Both the position numbers and the translations under genes were made by a program. Shown piece after piece: positions 8,350 to 14,973 of a stretch of 45,367 nucleotides of DNA. Numbering within the stretch: the stretch's first letter is position 1; each line of letters opens with the position of its first letter. Source of the stretch: Desulfitibacter sp. BRH_c19 (lineage in GTDB: Bacteria; Bacillota; DSM-16504; Desulfitibacterales; Desulfitibacteraceae); assembly GCA_001515945.1 (NCBI GenBank), contig LOER01000012.1:1-45367 (forward strand), read 5' to 3'. The notes under the pieces were generated by a model, which saw nothing but the letters and a program-made list of their open reading frames with translations, was not told the origin of the DNA and did no database searches.

Positions 8350-8376
8350 ATATCGGCTAAAATACATTACACTTTA
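8350..8376 (-). promoter_or_regulatory. Sigma-D (sigma-28) promoter for 7796-8326
   Basis: Minus strand TAAA (8373-8376), 15-nt spacer, GCCGATAT (8350-8357): an exact match to the sigma-D flagellar consensus TAAA-N15-GCCGATAT. Predicted transcription start near 8343, giving a leader of about 17 nt. Confidence 0.88.
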
Positions 8377-8455
8377 ACATGATTTTACTGGAACTAAAAA
8401 GTGAATTATGCTACAATTCTTGAAAACACACTAGTAATAATTGGAGGATGATACA

Positions 8456-8713
8456 ATGCAAAGTATAACCATTTATAGCACCATGAACTGCCCTTACTGT
8501 GTTGCGGCAAAATCTTTATGTGTTTCTAAAGGATTTGATTATGAAGAAATTGATTTAACAAATGATCCTGACTCTCTTGCTGAAATTAAAGATAAAACTG
8601 GAATGTTAACAGTTCCGCAGATTTTTATAGGCGAAGAGTTTATTGGAGGATTTACTGAATTAAGGGAACTCAATAACTCTGGAGAATTAGAAAAGAAAAT
8701 ACAAAAGAATTAA
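8456..8713 (+). CDS. Glutaredoxin-family thiol-disulfide protein
   Basis: 85 aa with a single thioredoxin fold: the dithiol CPYC active site at about residues 13-16, the cis-proline motif T-V-P-Q-I-F-I-G near 52-59 and the G-G-F motif after it. These are the glutathione- or thiol-binding positions of glutaredoxins. In Firmicutes without glutathione, such NrdH/Grx-like proteins reduce ribonucleotide reductase or other disulfides; the partner here is unknown. ATG 8456 has GGAGG 8 nt upstream and is preferred over ATG 8441. It stands alone on the plus strand between minus-strand motility genes, with its own terminator. Confidence 0.92.
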   Translation: MQSITIYSTMNCPYCVAAKSLCVSKGFDYEEIDLTNDPDSLAEIKDKTGMLTVPQIFIGEEFIGGFTELRELNNSGELEKKIQKN

Positions 8714-8731
8714 TAAATTAAGATCTAGTTT

Positions 8732-8756
8732 AAGGTGCCTTTAGGGGCACCTTTTG
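8732..8756 (+). terminator. Terminator after the glutaredoxin gene
   Basis: Stem AAGGTGCC/GGCACCTT (8732-8739 with 8746-8753) followed by TTTTG, 19 nt after the stop codon. Confidence 0.85.
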
Positions 8757-8805
8757 TAATTAATTTATTGATATCACCCAAGAGTATAATAATATAGGAG
8801 CAAGC

Positions 8806-10053
8806 TTAGCTATCAAGCAGTGGAAGAACTTCCACTATTTTAAAATCTCTTTCTTTTGCAAGATTAACAAAGGAATCTTCTGTTTTAACCATAGGTTTTG
8901 ATATAAACTCTCTACTGTTAACAAGAATGACTGTTGCCTTTTCCCCGTTACTGAGAATTACATTATTACCAATATAACTACTAGCTATGTTATATAAAAA
9001 AGGTCTTAAATAGGTTAAATCAAACTGCTCCGCACATTCATTCTCGAGGTAATCCATAATTACAAACGGACACCCTTTCTTTGCATATGGACGTTCTGAA
9101 ACCATTGCCGCATAAACATCAGCAATCGCTACAATCTTACCAAACACACTTATTTTCTCACCCTTTATGGCCATTGGATATCCAGCACCATCAAATCTTT
9201 CATGATGCATTAAAACCCCAAGAACCACTTCTCGCTCTATGTCAGGAATATTTTTCAATATTTCATAACCATACTCGCTATGTTTTTTCACCAGGCTGTA
9301 TTCTTTTGTAGTTAAGGCACCCTGTTTATCTAATAGGTTCTTATCTATCTTTGATTTTCCAATATCATGAAGCACGCCTGTTTTTGCTAAAAGGGAAACA
9401 TTCTTATCATCTAGACCAACCCATTTTCCCAAGAGAGAAGCTAACAGAGCCACCTTTAATGAATGGGTATAGAGATAATCATCTTTACTAATAGTTTTCT
9501 CAAGTATCTTCAATGGTAAATTTGTGTTGGCCTGTCGTGCGATTGATCCAGTTACTGCCTCAACATACTCCACATCTAATGGATTTCCATTACCAACTTC
9601 TTGGATAAGTTTTTTAATCTTATCTTTATCTACCTCATAGCCCTTATCGACATAGTTATTTATATGAGTTTCGGATTTTAACTGCTCATCCTGGGGCACC
9701 TCACTTTTATATACTAGAACTTCCTCATAGTTAAGTTTCTGAAGGACTTCAATGAAGTGGTCATTTAATATACTGCCCTTTGAAATTAGTTCTGTTCCAT
9801 ATGTAGATACAATGTCCATGGCTAAAACCATTCCAGTAATTAAATCCTTTACGCTTATGTACTCAGTATTTCTATTTAAAAGACTCATGAAGTACTCTCC
9901 TTCATTACATATTATGGTATAGCTTAGCATACAATCCCTGTGAAGTACTTTTTCAAGTTCCAATCTTTCCTGGGGACTTAGGATATCACCACTATTGTAA
10001 AAGGTTATTAAGTCCTCAATTAAATCATCATCTATTTTAAAAGTTTCATCCAT
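8806..10053 (-). CDS. HD-GYP domain protein, probable c-di-GMP phosphodiesterase
   Basis: 415 aa, cytoplasmic. Residues about 190-340 form an HD-GYP domain. H197 comes first, then H229-D230 in the HDIGKSKID motif, the signature HHERFDGAGYP at 283-293, and A-D-V-Y-A-A-M at about 311. All metal-binding and GYP residues needed to hydrolyse c-di-GMP to pGpG or GMP are visible. The N-terminal 130 residues contain a segment (VKDLITGMVLAMDIVSTYGTELISKGSILN) often found before HD-GYP domains; no receiver or membrane segment is seen. It is the second gene after a c-di-GMP-I riboswitch (33 nt after the FliL-like gene), so the enzyme probably sits under control of its own substrate. Confidence 0.9.
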   Translation of the reverse strand: MDETFKIDDDLIEDLITFYNSGDILSPQERLELEKVLHRDCMLSYTIICNEGEYFMSLLNRNTEYISVKDLITGMVLAMDIVSTYGTELISKGSILNDHFIEVLQKLNYEEVLVYKSEVPQDEQLKSETHINNYVDKGYEVDKDKIKKLIQEVGNGNPLDVEYVEAVTGSIARQANTNLPLKILEKTISKDDYLYTHSLKVALLASLLGKWVGLDDKNVSLLAKTGVLHDIGKSKIDKNLLDKQGALTTKEYSLVKKHSEYGYEILKNIPDIEREVVLGVLMHHERFDGAGYPMAIKGEKISVFGKIVAIADVYAAMVSERPYAKKGCPFVIMDYLENECAEQFDLTYLRPFLYNIASSYIGNNVILSNGEKATVILVNSREFISKPMVKTEDSFVNLAKERDFKIVEVLPLLDS

Positions 10054-10086
10054 ATCAAAGGCTTCCTATTAGTTCGTATCCCCCCT

Positions 10087-10503
10087 TTAATTAGTCAGTA
10101 TTTCTTGAAAATATACCCCTGTAGTCTCGGTGTTCAAGTTGTTATCAATTTTCAACTGTAACATATCCTTTAATTCATTCTCCTTCATTAAATCATTTAC
10201 CTGCTTTTCAGTAAGTTCATTAAAAAAATTTATACAAATTTCTTGAAGCTTAGGCTGATTCTGACTCAAAATCTCATATGTATTCCTTCCAGCTGTACCC
10301 ACAACAATAACTGCCTTTATATGATTTAGTTTTCCATCTGCTTCATCAGGCTTTAAATGGGTAGTGATTTCAACTGGTTCAGTAAAATATTCATCTAAAT
10401 CGATAGAAGTTTTACTTTGTACCATTACAGTAGCAATAACTACACTAATACTAATGAAAATAATTAAGACAAGAACAATTAATTTAAAATTTGAATTCTT
10501 CAT
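10087..10503 (-). CDS. FliL-like membrane protein
   Basis: 138 aa. One N-terminal transmembrane helix (about 8-28, short cytoplasmic N-terminus) is followed by an extracytoplasmic domain with the FliL pattern. That pattern is a beta-strand near I-K-A-V-I-V-V-G-T-A, then Q-P-K-L-Q-E-I-C-I-N-F-F-N-E-L (equivalent to the P-x-I-R-D-x-I-I segment), K-D-M-L-Q-L-K-I-D-N-N-L-N and a final V-Y-F-Q-E-I-L. FliL surrounds the stator and modulates torque or swarming. Conservation is weak and no other stator gene is nearby, so this may be a divergent paralogue. GGGGTG lies 5 nt before ATG 10503. It is the first gene behind riboswitch 2. Confidence 0.7.
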   Translation of the reverse strand: MKNSNFKLIVLVLIIFISISVVIATVMVQSKTSIDLDEYFTEPVEITTHLKPDEADGKLNHIKAVIVVGTAGRNTYEILSQNQPKLQEICINFFNELTEKQVNDLMKENELKDMLQLKIDNNLNTETTGVYFQEILTN

Positions 10504-10541
10504 TATAGCACCCCACTAATGTAAGTTTATAATTGGCAAAC

Positions 10542-10584
10542 AAAAAACTTAGTCTGCACACAAATAAAAAGGGCAAACTAAGTT
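10542..10584 (-). terminator. Intrinsic terminator of the FliL-like/HD-GYP riboswitch
   Basis: Minus strand AACTTAGTTTGC (10573-10584) pairs over 12 bp, one G-U, with GCAGACTAAGTT (10546-10557), followed by TTTTTTG. The left arm includes part of TTTGCCCT, which is perfectly complementary (8 bp) to AGGGCAAA at the 5' edge of the aptamer core. This gives a ready antiterminator that is exclusive with both ligand-bound aptamer and terminator. Confidence 0.9.
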
Positions 10585-10603
10585 AACCTAAATTAACCGA
10601 TAG

Positions 10604-10678
10604 TTGCAGCCTGGCAATCATAGCACATTGCTTTAGACCCATGGCTTTGCGTCACCATCTTTCAATGGTTTTGCCCTA
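10604..10678 (-). promoter_or_regulatory. c-di-GMP-I (GEMM) riboswitch aptamer upstream of the FliL-like and HD-GYP genes
   Basis: Minus strand carries AGGGCAAA, a CCATTGAAAGATGG tetraloop hairpin, GACGCAAAGCC, GGGTCTAA, a short variable hairpin and GATTGCCAGGCTGC. The core is nearly identical to the aptamer before flgB. The 3' side runs into the terminator at 10542-10584 and then the gene start at 10503. The expected effect of c-di-GMP is premature termination, by analogy and from the overlapping pairings. Confidence 0.93.
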
Positions 10679-10696
10679 ATGTAATTTTATATTATA

Positions 10697-10725
10697 GTTA
10701 TAATAATTCGATTTATATATGACAA
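10697..10725 (-). promoter_or_regulatory. Candidate sigma-A promoter for riboswitch 2
   Basis: Minus strand TTGTCA (10720-10725), 17-nt spacer, TATAAC (10697-10702), which would start RNA about 12-15 nt before the aptamer. An overlapping TATAAT a few bases downstream is an alternative -10 but has no good -35. Confidence 0.45.
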
Positions 10726-10768
10726 TTCCTTCCTAGAAGTAAATCAACTTCCATATTTATCCGCCAAC

Positions 10769-11023
10769 CTATAATTTTCTATAAATCCAAAAAGCTAAAA
10801 TAAGTCCAATAACACTTGCCAGGTTAACACTAACCAAAAGGTCTATATCCCAAACAATAATCATAAAGTCTCCTGATGGACTCCAGCGTATCTGCTGACT
10901 TTCATACATATATGGAACCCCAATTTTACCCAAGATATCTCCAATAATCCCACCTAACAACAAGCCTATAACCAACAACACTAACAGTATCAATATAGAT
11001 GCTCCTGAAGCTGATTTTTTCAT
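10769..11023 (-). CDS. DUF4321-type small membrane protein
   Basis: 84 aa with two predicted membrane helices, about residues 9-30 (LILLVLLVIGLLLGGIIGDIL) and 58-80, separated by a short extracytoplasmic loop, and a basic C-terminus (I-Y-R-K-L). This layout, with the G-rich first helix and the ending N-L-A-S-V-I-G-L-I-L-A-F-W-I-Y, fits the DUF4321 family of Firmicute membrane proteins of unknown function. ATG 11023 with GGAG 10 nt upstream is preferred over the GTG at 11032, which is only 1 nt from that site. Encoded alone between the riboswitch-2 operon and the chemoreceptor. Confidence 0.75.
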   Translation of the reverse strand: MKKSASGASILILLVLLVIGLLLGGIIGDILGKIGVPYMYESQQIRWSPSGDFMIIVWDIDLLVSVNLASVIGLILAFWIYRKL

Positions 11024-11196
11024 TTTGCACACTCTCCAATTAAATTAATGCATATATATACTCATATAGATTAATTTAACAATTTCCTCAAAAGTCCTCT
11101 TATTAAAATAAAAAAAATCTGAATTGGGATTTTGCCCCTTAGGCGAAACTGGAAAGATTGCTTTAGGTAGATCGTGAAATGTCAATTTGTCAGGCC

Positions 11197-11230
11197 TGAC
11201 CCTAGAAGCTCTATGACCCTAGAAGCTCTA
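11197..11230. repeat. 17-bp direct tandem duplication
   Basis: Two exact adjacent copies of TGACCCTAGAAGCTCTA (11197-11213 and 11214-11230), 70 nt before the chemoreceptor start. A short palindrome TCAGGCCTGA directly precedes the first copy. Function unknown; it could be a slippage product or a paired protein-binding site. Confidence 0.9.
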
Positions 11231-11299
11231 TAAATTTAGCAAGATATATGATATTATAACAATTAATCTACTTTTTAAAATATGTTTGGGGTGAAAAAC

Positions 11300-12130
11300 A
11301 TGGAAATTAAAACGAATGAAGAAATAATCTGCGCCCTTTCTTATAGTGCCAGATATTTAAACCAGCTTTTTCCTCTAGATTGTATGGTAGCAGTTACCGA
11401 TGGAGAAAAGTTTTTGGCTTACTACCCAGGTGATAAAATTGACGTTAAGGCACAGACAGGGGACACTATTGCGGGGACAAGCAACAAAGAAGTCATGCAG
11501 ACAGGTAAAAAGATAGTATCAGAGGTTCCAGCTGAGGCTTACGGGTTTTCCTTTAAATCCATAGTGGTACCTGTTTTTAACCATACTGGTAACGTTATTG
11601 GCACATTTGACATTGGGGTAGATTTATCTACCCAAAACGAACTTTTAGAAACTGCCGAATTTCTAGCCTCTTCCTTTGAAGAAGTCTCAGCTAGTACAGA
11701 AGAAATCGCAGCCTTAGCTGGAGACTTAAGTAGCTTACAAAAAAATCTTTTGGATATCTCTTCCAAGGCGCAGGTTCAATTGAAAAAAACTGATGAAATA
11801 TTAAGCCTAATTTCTAGTGTAGCTTCCCAAACTAACTTGCTAGGCCTAAATGCCGCCATTGAAGCTGCCCGAGCCGGGGAACATGGAAGAGGTTTTACTG
11901 TAGTAGCTGAAGAAATGCGCAAGCTCTCCAGCAAAACAACAAAATCTGCCGAAGATGCAGCCTTAATCATTCAGGAGATTAATAGTATTATCAATGATAT
12001 TTCTAGCAATATTAAGCAAATCGAGGAGGTTGGAAGCACTCAAGCTGCAACTACCGAAGAAATAGCGACCAATATGGAACAGACAGCAGTAGTAGCCGAA
12101 AAAATTGTAGCTTTTGCGAAGATAATGTAA
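11300..12130 (+). CDS. Soluble methyl-accepting chemotaxis protein (YfmS-like)
   Basis: 276 aa chemoreceptor with no membrane helix. Residues about 1-115 are a small sensory domain ([24 protein letters not shown]...), then a coiled coil. The signalling tip [31 protein letters not shown], about 175-205, binds CheA and CheW. The return helix is short and ends soon after the [13 protein letters not shown] segment. Soluble receptors of this size are known in Bacillus (YfmS), so this is probably complete rather than truncated. ATG 11300, 6 nt after GGGGTG, is preferred over ATG 11282. Faces the flagellin gene convergently. Confidence 0.88.
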   Translation: MEIKTNEEIICALSYSARYLNQLFPLDCMVAVTDGEKFLAYYPGDKIDVKAQTGDTIAGTSNKEVMQTGKKIVSEVPAEAYGFSFKSIVVPVFNHTGNVIGTFDIGVDLSTQNELLETAEFLASSFEEVSASTEEIAALAGDLSSLQKNLLDISSKAQVQLKKTDEILSLISSVASQTNLLGLNAAIEAARAGEHGRGFTVVAEEMRKLSSKTTKSAEDAALIIQEINSIINDISSNIKQIEEVGSTQAATTEEIATNMEQTAVVAEKIVAFAKIM

Positions 12131-12190
12131 ACCCATTGTCAAGGGTTCATTTACACTATTGTTTGACATTTTTATTCTATTTTTTATAAG

Positions 12191-12220
12191 AAGGGTCAGG
12201 GGAATTGTCCCCTGACCCTT
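12191..12220. terminator. Perfect 13-bp hairpin between chemoreceptor and flagellin genes
   Basis: AAGGGTCAGGGGA (12191-12203) and its exact complement TCCCCTGACCCTT (12208-12220) with a 4-nt loop, between two convergent genes. Neither side has a long T run, so it may act as a weak bidirectional terminator or mRNA 3' stabiliser. GGGTCAGGGGA-type palindromes look like dispersed intergenic repeats. Confidence 0.6.
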
Positions 12221-12254
12221 TGTTGAGTATATGCACCTTATTGTATTTTTATAC

Positions 12255-13487
12255 TTATCCAAGAAGTTGCAGTACTGATTGAGGAGCCATATTAGCTTGG
12301 GCTAGCATTGCTGTTGCTGCTTGCTGTAGGATGTTGTTCTTAGTGAACTCCATCATTTCCTTAGCCATGTCTACGTCTCTAATTCTAGATTCAGCAGCTT
12401 GTAAGTTTTCGGCTGATGCATCTAAGTTTTTGATTGTGTGTTCTAATCTGTTTTGACTAGCACCTAAGTTTGCTCTTCCAGCGGATACTTTTTGAATTGC
12501 TTCATCTAATACTTTAATTGCTGTAGCAGCCTGAGATTTAGTACCAACTTGTAGTTCTCTAACACCTAAACTATCTGCACTCATTTCATCAATAGAAAGA
12601 TTTAATGATTGCCCTTGATTTGCCCCAATTTGGAAATCGGCACTTCCATCTGCCCGATCATCTGCTGCTGCTGTTGTTGTTGAGAAGTTTGACAAAGCAT
12701 TTGAAGCTGCTTCCTTTCGAACTCCATCTGCAGTTTTAACTTCTATAGAGAATCCATTGATTTGCCCAGCAGTACCAGCAGTAGCTGATGTAATAGCAAA
12801 GTCAGCAGTACCACCCGCTGCTGCTGATGCAATAGTTGCATCTGTAGCTATCTGAGTTCCAAGTGCGTCTAAATCACTTGCAGCACCTACCGTAAGAGAC
12901 TGAGAATATTGTTGCCCTCCAACTGACCAAGTAGCAGTAATTATATCTGTTTCAGCAATTCCTGCATCATTACCATCTTTATCAACTAATGCAGTTAATA
13001 AAGTTGCTCCAGTATTTCCAGTTAATGAATTTGTTGTAACATGTGTAGCTGAAGTTGTTGCACCACCCATGTCACCAGTTAAAAGTTTCTTTGAATTGAA
13101 TTCGGTTTGTTCAGCAATACGTTGTATTTCCTCACCTAACTGCTTAACTTCTTTTTGAATATTTTCACGATCTTGTAAAGTATTTGTATCATTAGCTGAT
13201 TGTACTGACAATTCTCTCATTCTTTGAAGAATAGCTTGAGTTTCATTTAATGCACCTTCAGCAGTTTGAATTAGTGAAATGCCATCCTGAGAGTTTCTAG
13301 ATGCTTGACTTAATCCTCTAATTTGTCCTCTCATTTTTTCAGAAATCGCTAAACCTGCTGCATCGTCACCGGCTCTATTAATTCTGTACCCTGAAGATAA
13401 TTTTTCCATTGATTTAGCACCTGCTGTGTTACCAAGTCCCAATTGACGATGGGTGTTCATTGCCATAATGTTATTATTAATTCTCAT
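12255..13487 (-). CDS. hag: Flagellin (filament protein)
   Basis: 410 aa. The N-terminal D0/D1 domain (MRINNNIMAMNTHRQLG..., LSSGYRINRAGDDAAGLAISEKMR) and the C-terminal D1/D0 domain (LGASQNRLEHTIKNL..., ending ANMAPQSVLQLLG) are fully conserved. Residues about 140-310 form a shorter variable D2-like region rich in A, T, S and D. Starts at ATG 13487 with AGGAGG upstream; the longer frame to 13526 is a leader artefact that runs through the CsrA hairpin. Transcribed from its own sigma-D promoter, and probably controlled in translation by CsrA, whose gene and FliW antagonist are at 17031-17719. FliS at 13721-14146 is its chaperone. Confidence 0.97.
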   Translation of the reverse strand: MRINNNIMAMNTHRQLGLGNTAGAKSMEKLSSGYRINRAGDDAAGLAISEKMRGQIRGLSQASRNSQDGISLIQTAEGALNETQAILQRMRELSVQSANDTNTLQDRENIQKEVKQLGEEIQRIAEQTEFNSKKLLTGDMGGATTSATHVTTNSLTGNTGATLLTALVDKDGNDAGIAETDIITATWSVGGQQYSQSLTVGAASDLDALGTQIATDATIASAAAGGTADFAITSATAGTAGQINGFSIEVKTADGVRKEAASNALSNFSTTTAAADDRADGSADFQIGANQGQSLNLSIDEMSADSLGVRELQVGTKSQAATAIKVLDEAIQKVSAGRANLGASQNRLEHTIKNLDASAENLQAAESRIRDVDMAKEMMEFTKNNILQQAATAMLAQANMAPQSVLQLLG

Positions 13488-13498
13488 AATAAAATCAA

Positions 13499-13531
13499 CC
13501 TCCTTGTTTTTGCAAACGGCCTCCATGCCGT
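13499..13531 (-). promoter_or_regulatory. Predicted CsrA-binding sites in the flagellin leader
   Basis: On the minus strand ACGGC (13527-13531) and GCCGT (13516-13520) form a perfect 5-bp hairpin whose 6-nt loop ATGGAG holds the CsrA core A-N-GGA. A second A-A-GGA overlaps the Shine-Dalgarno sequence AAGGAGG (13499-13505). A hairpin site plus a site on the ribosome-binding sequence is the arrangement known for Bacillus subtilis hag. The csrA and fliW genes are in the same cluster. Confidence 0.7.
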
Positions 13532-13604
13532 CTGTTAATTTTATTACATGTCAGCTCTTCTTTTGGGCCCTAAAAGAAAAACTGAGCATATAACCTTATA
13601 ATAT

Positions 13605-13631
13605 ATATCGGATATTGCTCAGGGGAGTTTA
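13605..13631 (-). promoter_or_regulatory. Sigma-D promoter of the flagellin gene
   Basis: Minus strand TAAA (13628-13631), 15-nt spacer, TCCGATAT (13605-13612), one mismatch from TAAA-N15-GCCGATAT. The predicted start near 13598 gives a leader of about 110 nt containing the CsrA hairpin. Confidence 0.88.
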
Positions 13632-13720
13632 GGGTTATTTAAAATAATTTTTGAATAAAATTATTCTATGAATTCAGGAGTCAGTATACAGAATTCAGAA
13701 TAAGTGTTATTCTATCCTAA

Positions 13721-14146
13721 TTATTGGTTTATGGCTACTGTTGCAGGAGCTTCCCTATCCTGATAGGGTTTTGGTTGGAGTTTTTGGGTTCCGATGATTT
13801 GTACCCAGGCCTCTCTTAGCTCCTTGACCATATTTAGTACCTCTTCTACTATGTCCTTGTCCTTTGTCGTGTTGGCTTCTACAAGTCTATGGTGCATATA
13901 CTCATAAAGGTTGAAAAGATCTTCGCCTAGCTTGCCTACCTCAAAGTTAATCCCTGACATTAGGCCAATAATAATGTCCTGAGAACTGATTAGATGGTTA
14001 TGTGCTTCGCTAGGATTATTATTATCAATTACTTCTAATGACTTGTTCAAATATTTGATAGCACCATCATATAGCATTAGGACCAACTTTTCTTTGGAAA
14101 CTGTGTTGACCTGATTTTTTTTGTAAGCGTTTAATTTTGCATTCAT
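13721..14146 (-). CDS. fliS: FliS, flagellin export chaperone
   Basis: 141 aa, all-helical. Conserved FliS landmarks are Y-K-K-N-Q-V-N-T-V-S-K-E-K-L-V-L-M-L-Y-D-G-A-I-K (residues 8-31), I-I-G-L-M-S-G-I-N-F-E-V-G, L-Y-E-Y-M-H-H-R-L and the later E-A-W region. FliS wraps the flagellin C-terminal helix until export, and in Bacillus it also enhances FliW release. AAAGGAG lies 5 nt before the ATG. It follows the FlaG-like gene by 14 nt. Confidence 0.95.
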   Translation of the reverse strand: MNAKLNAYKKNQVNTVSKEKLVLMLYDGAIKYLNKSLEVIDNNNPSEAHNHLISSQDIIIGLMSGINFEVGKLGEDLFNLYEYMHHRLVEANTTKDKDIVEEVLNMVKELREAWVQIIGTQKLQPKPYQDREAPATVAINQ

Positions 14147-14160
14147 TTTAGTCTCCTTTC

Positions 14161-14529
14161 TTAGAATGAGTCGTCAATTATGAATCCTTTGGGGTCATCT
14201 ATGTTTTTCATGAGTTGAAATACTCTTTCTGGAAAAATCTTTGTAAGAACCTTTTGGGTATGAATGTCTATTACTAAAACATATAGCTCTTCCTTGACAT
14301 TTATCTTCTCAAAACGAATGGGGGCATCTATTTCCTGTAATAGTTCATTAAGCCTTTCAATTGAATGCTTAAGAGTTCTTTTATGCTGCTGACCTTTTTG
14401 ATCCTTCTTATGATCCTTTTCGCTGTTTGATACAACCTTTGTTTGCTCAGATTCGTATATTAGTTTTTTGCGGTTTTTATCCCTGATGCGTTCTACTATT
14501 ACAGGGTCAACGCCTTGAATTTTAACCAT
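14161..14529 (-). CDS. Divergent FlaG-like protein
   Basis: 122 aa. The N-terminal half is basic and polar. Residues about 56-122 match the FlaG pattern: I-E-R-L-N-E-L-L, then R-F-E, then V-L-V-I-D-I-H-T-Q-K-V-L-T-K-I-F-P-E-R-V (compare D-x-E-T-x-E-V-I-R-x-I-P-P-E) and an ending G-F-I-I-D. The IPPE-like box is altered to IFPE. FlaG proteins affect filament length in several bacteria. A clearer FlaG lies at 16632-17018, so this is a second, diverged member. GGGTGG lies 6 nt before ATG. Confidence 0.6.
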   Translation of the reverse strand: MVKIQGVDPVIVERIRDKNRKKLIYESEQTKVVSNSEKDHKKDQKGQQHKRTLKHSIERLNELLQEIDAPIRFEKINVKEELYVLVIDIHTQKVLTKIFPERVFQLMKNIDDPKGFIIDDSF

Positions 14530-14552
14530 AAACTACCACCCCTCATTTAGGG

Positions 14553-14960
14553 CTACTTTATTTTATCTAGCATTATGCCTTCCAAGGATATTTCCTCTCC
14601 CCTATAAACAGAATGAGTCCTTTTATTCTTTCTTGCCGTTTTTAACATCTGGGCTGATTCTTCCTGAGAGTTATTTATTAGTGCTGTATTTTCCTCGTCA
14701 ATTATCATGGCTTTTTCTATTGTCTGTTTAATCTTACTTTTTTGATCTAGTATATCTTTTGAAGTTTCATTTGTGAATTCTTTTAACTCCATTTCAACTT
14801 GATTACTTTTATCTATTATAGACTGCTTCTGTGAAACTAGATCATTAAGCCTTTCATATTTCTGGGATTTTATGACCTCATTTTGTTTAACGGTAAGCTC
14901 TAAAAAATCATTAAAAAGTTCTTGTTTTTGATATAATAATTCCATTAGTCTTTCATTCAT
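14553..14960 (-). CDS. Putative flagellar chaperone (FliT/FlgN-like coiled coil)
   Basis: 135 aa, soluble, long amphipathic helices with many E, K, Q and N. It opens M-N-E-R-L-M-E-L-L-Y-Q-K-Q-E-L-F-N-D-F-L-E-L-T. The position between fliD and fliS is where fliT lies in many genomes, and size and helical content suit the FliT/FlgN chaperone class. No motif decides the matter. GGGGGTGA stands 3-4 nt before ATG. Separated by 13 nt from fliD and 23 nt from the FlaG-like gene, so it is part of the same operon. Confidence 0.6.
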   Translation of the reverse strand: MNERLMELLYQKQELFNDFLELTVKQNEVIKSQKYERLNDLVSQKQSIIDKSNQVEMELKEFTNETSKDILDQKSKIKQTIEKAMIIDEENTALINNSQEESAQMLKTARKNKRTHSVYRGEEISLEGIMLDKIK

Positions 14961-14973
14961 ATTTCACCCCCTA

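Noticed and set aside
11300-12130. Truncated chemoreceptor pseudogene
   Set aside because: Length, lack of membrane helices and intact signalling tip match known short soluble receptors; no frameshift seen.
13488-13526. Upstream extension of flagellin to an ATG at 13526
   Set aside because: That ATG lies in the loop of the CsrA-type hairpin; the flagellin N-terminus and ribosome site fit ATG 13487.
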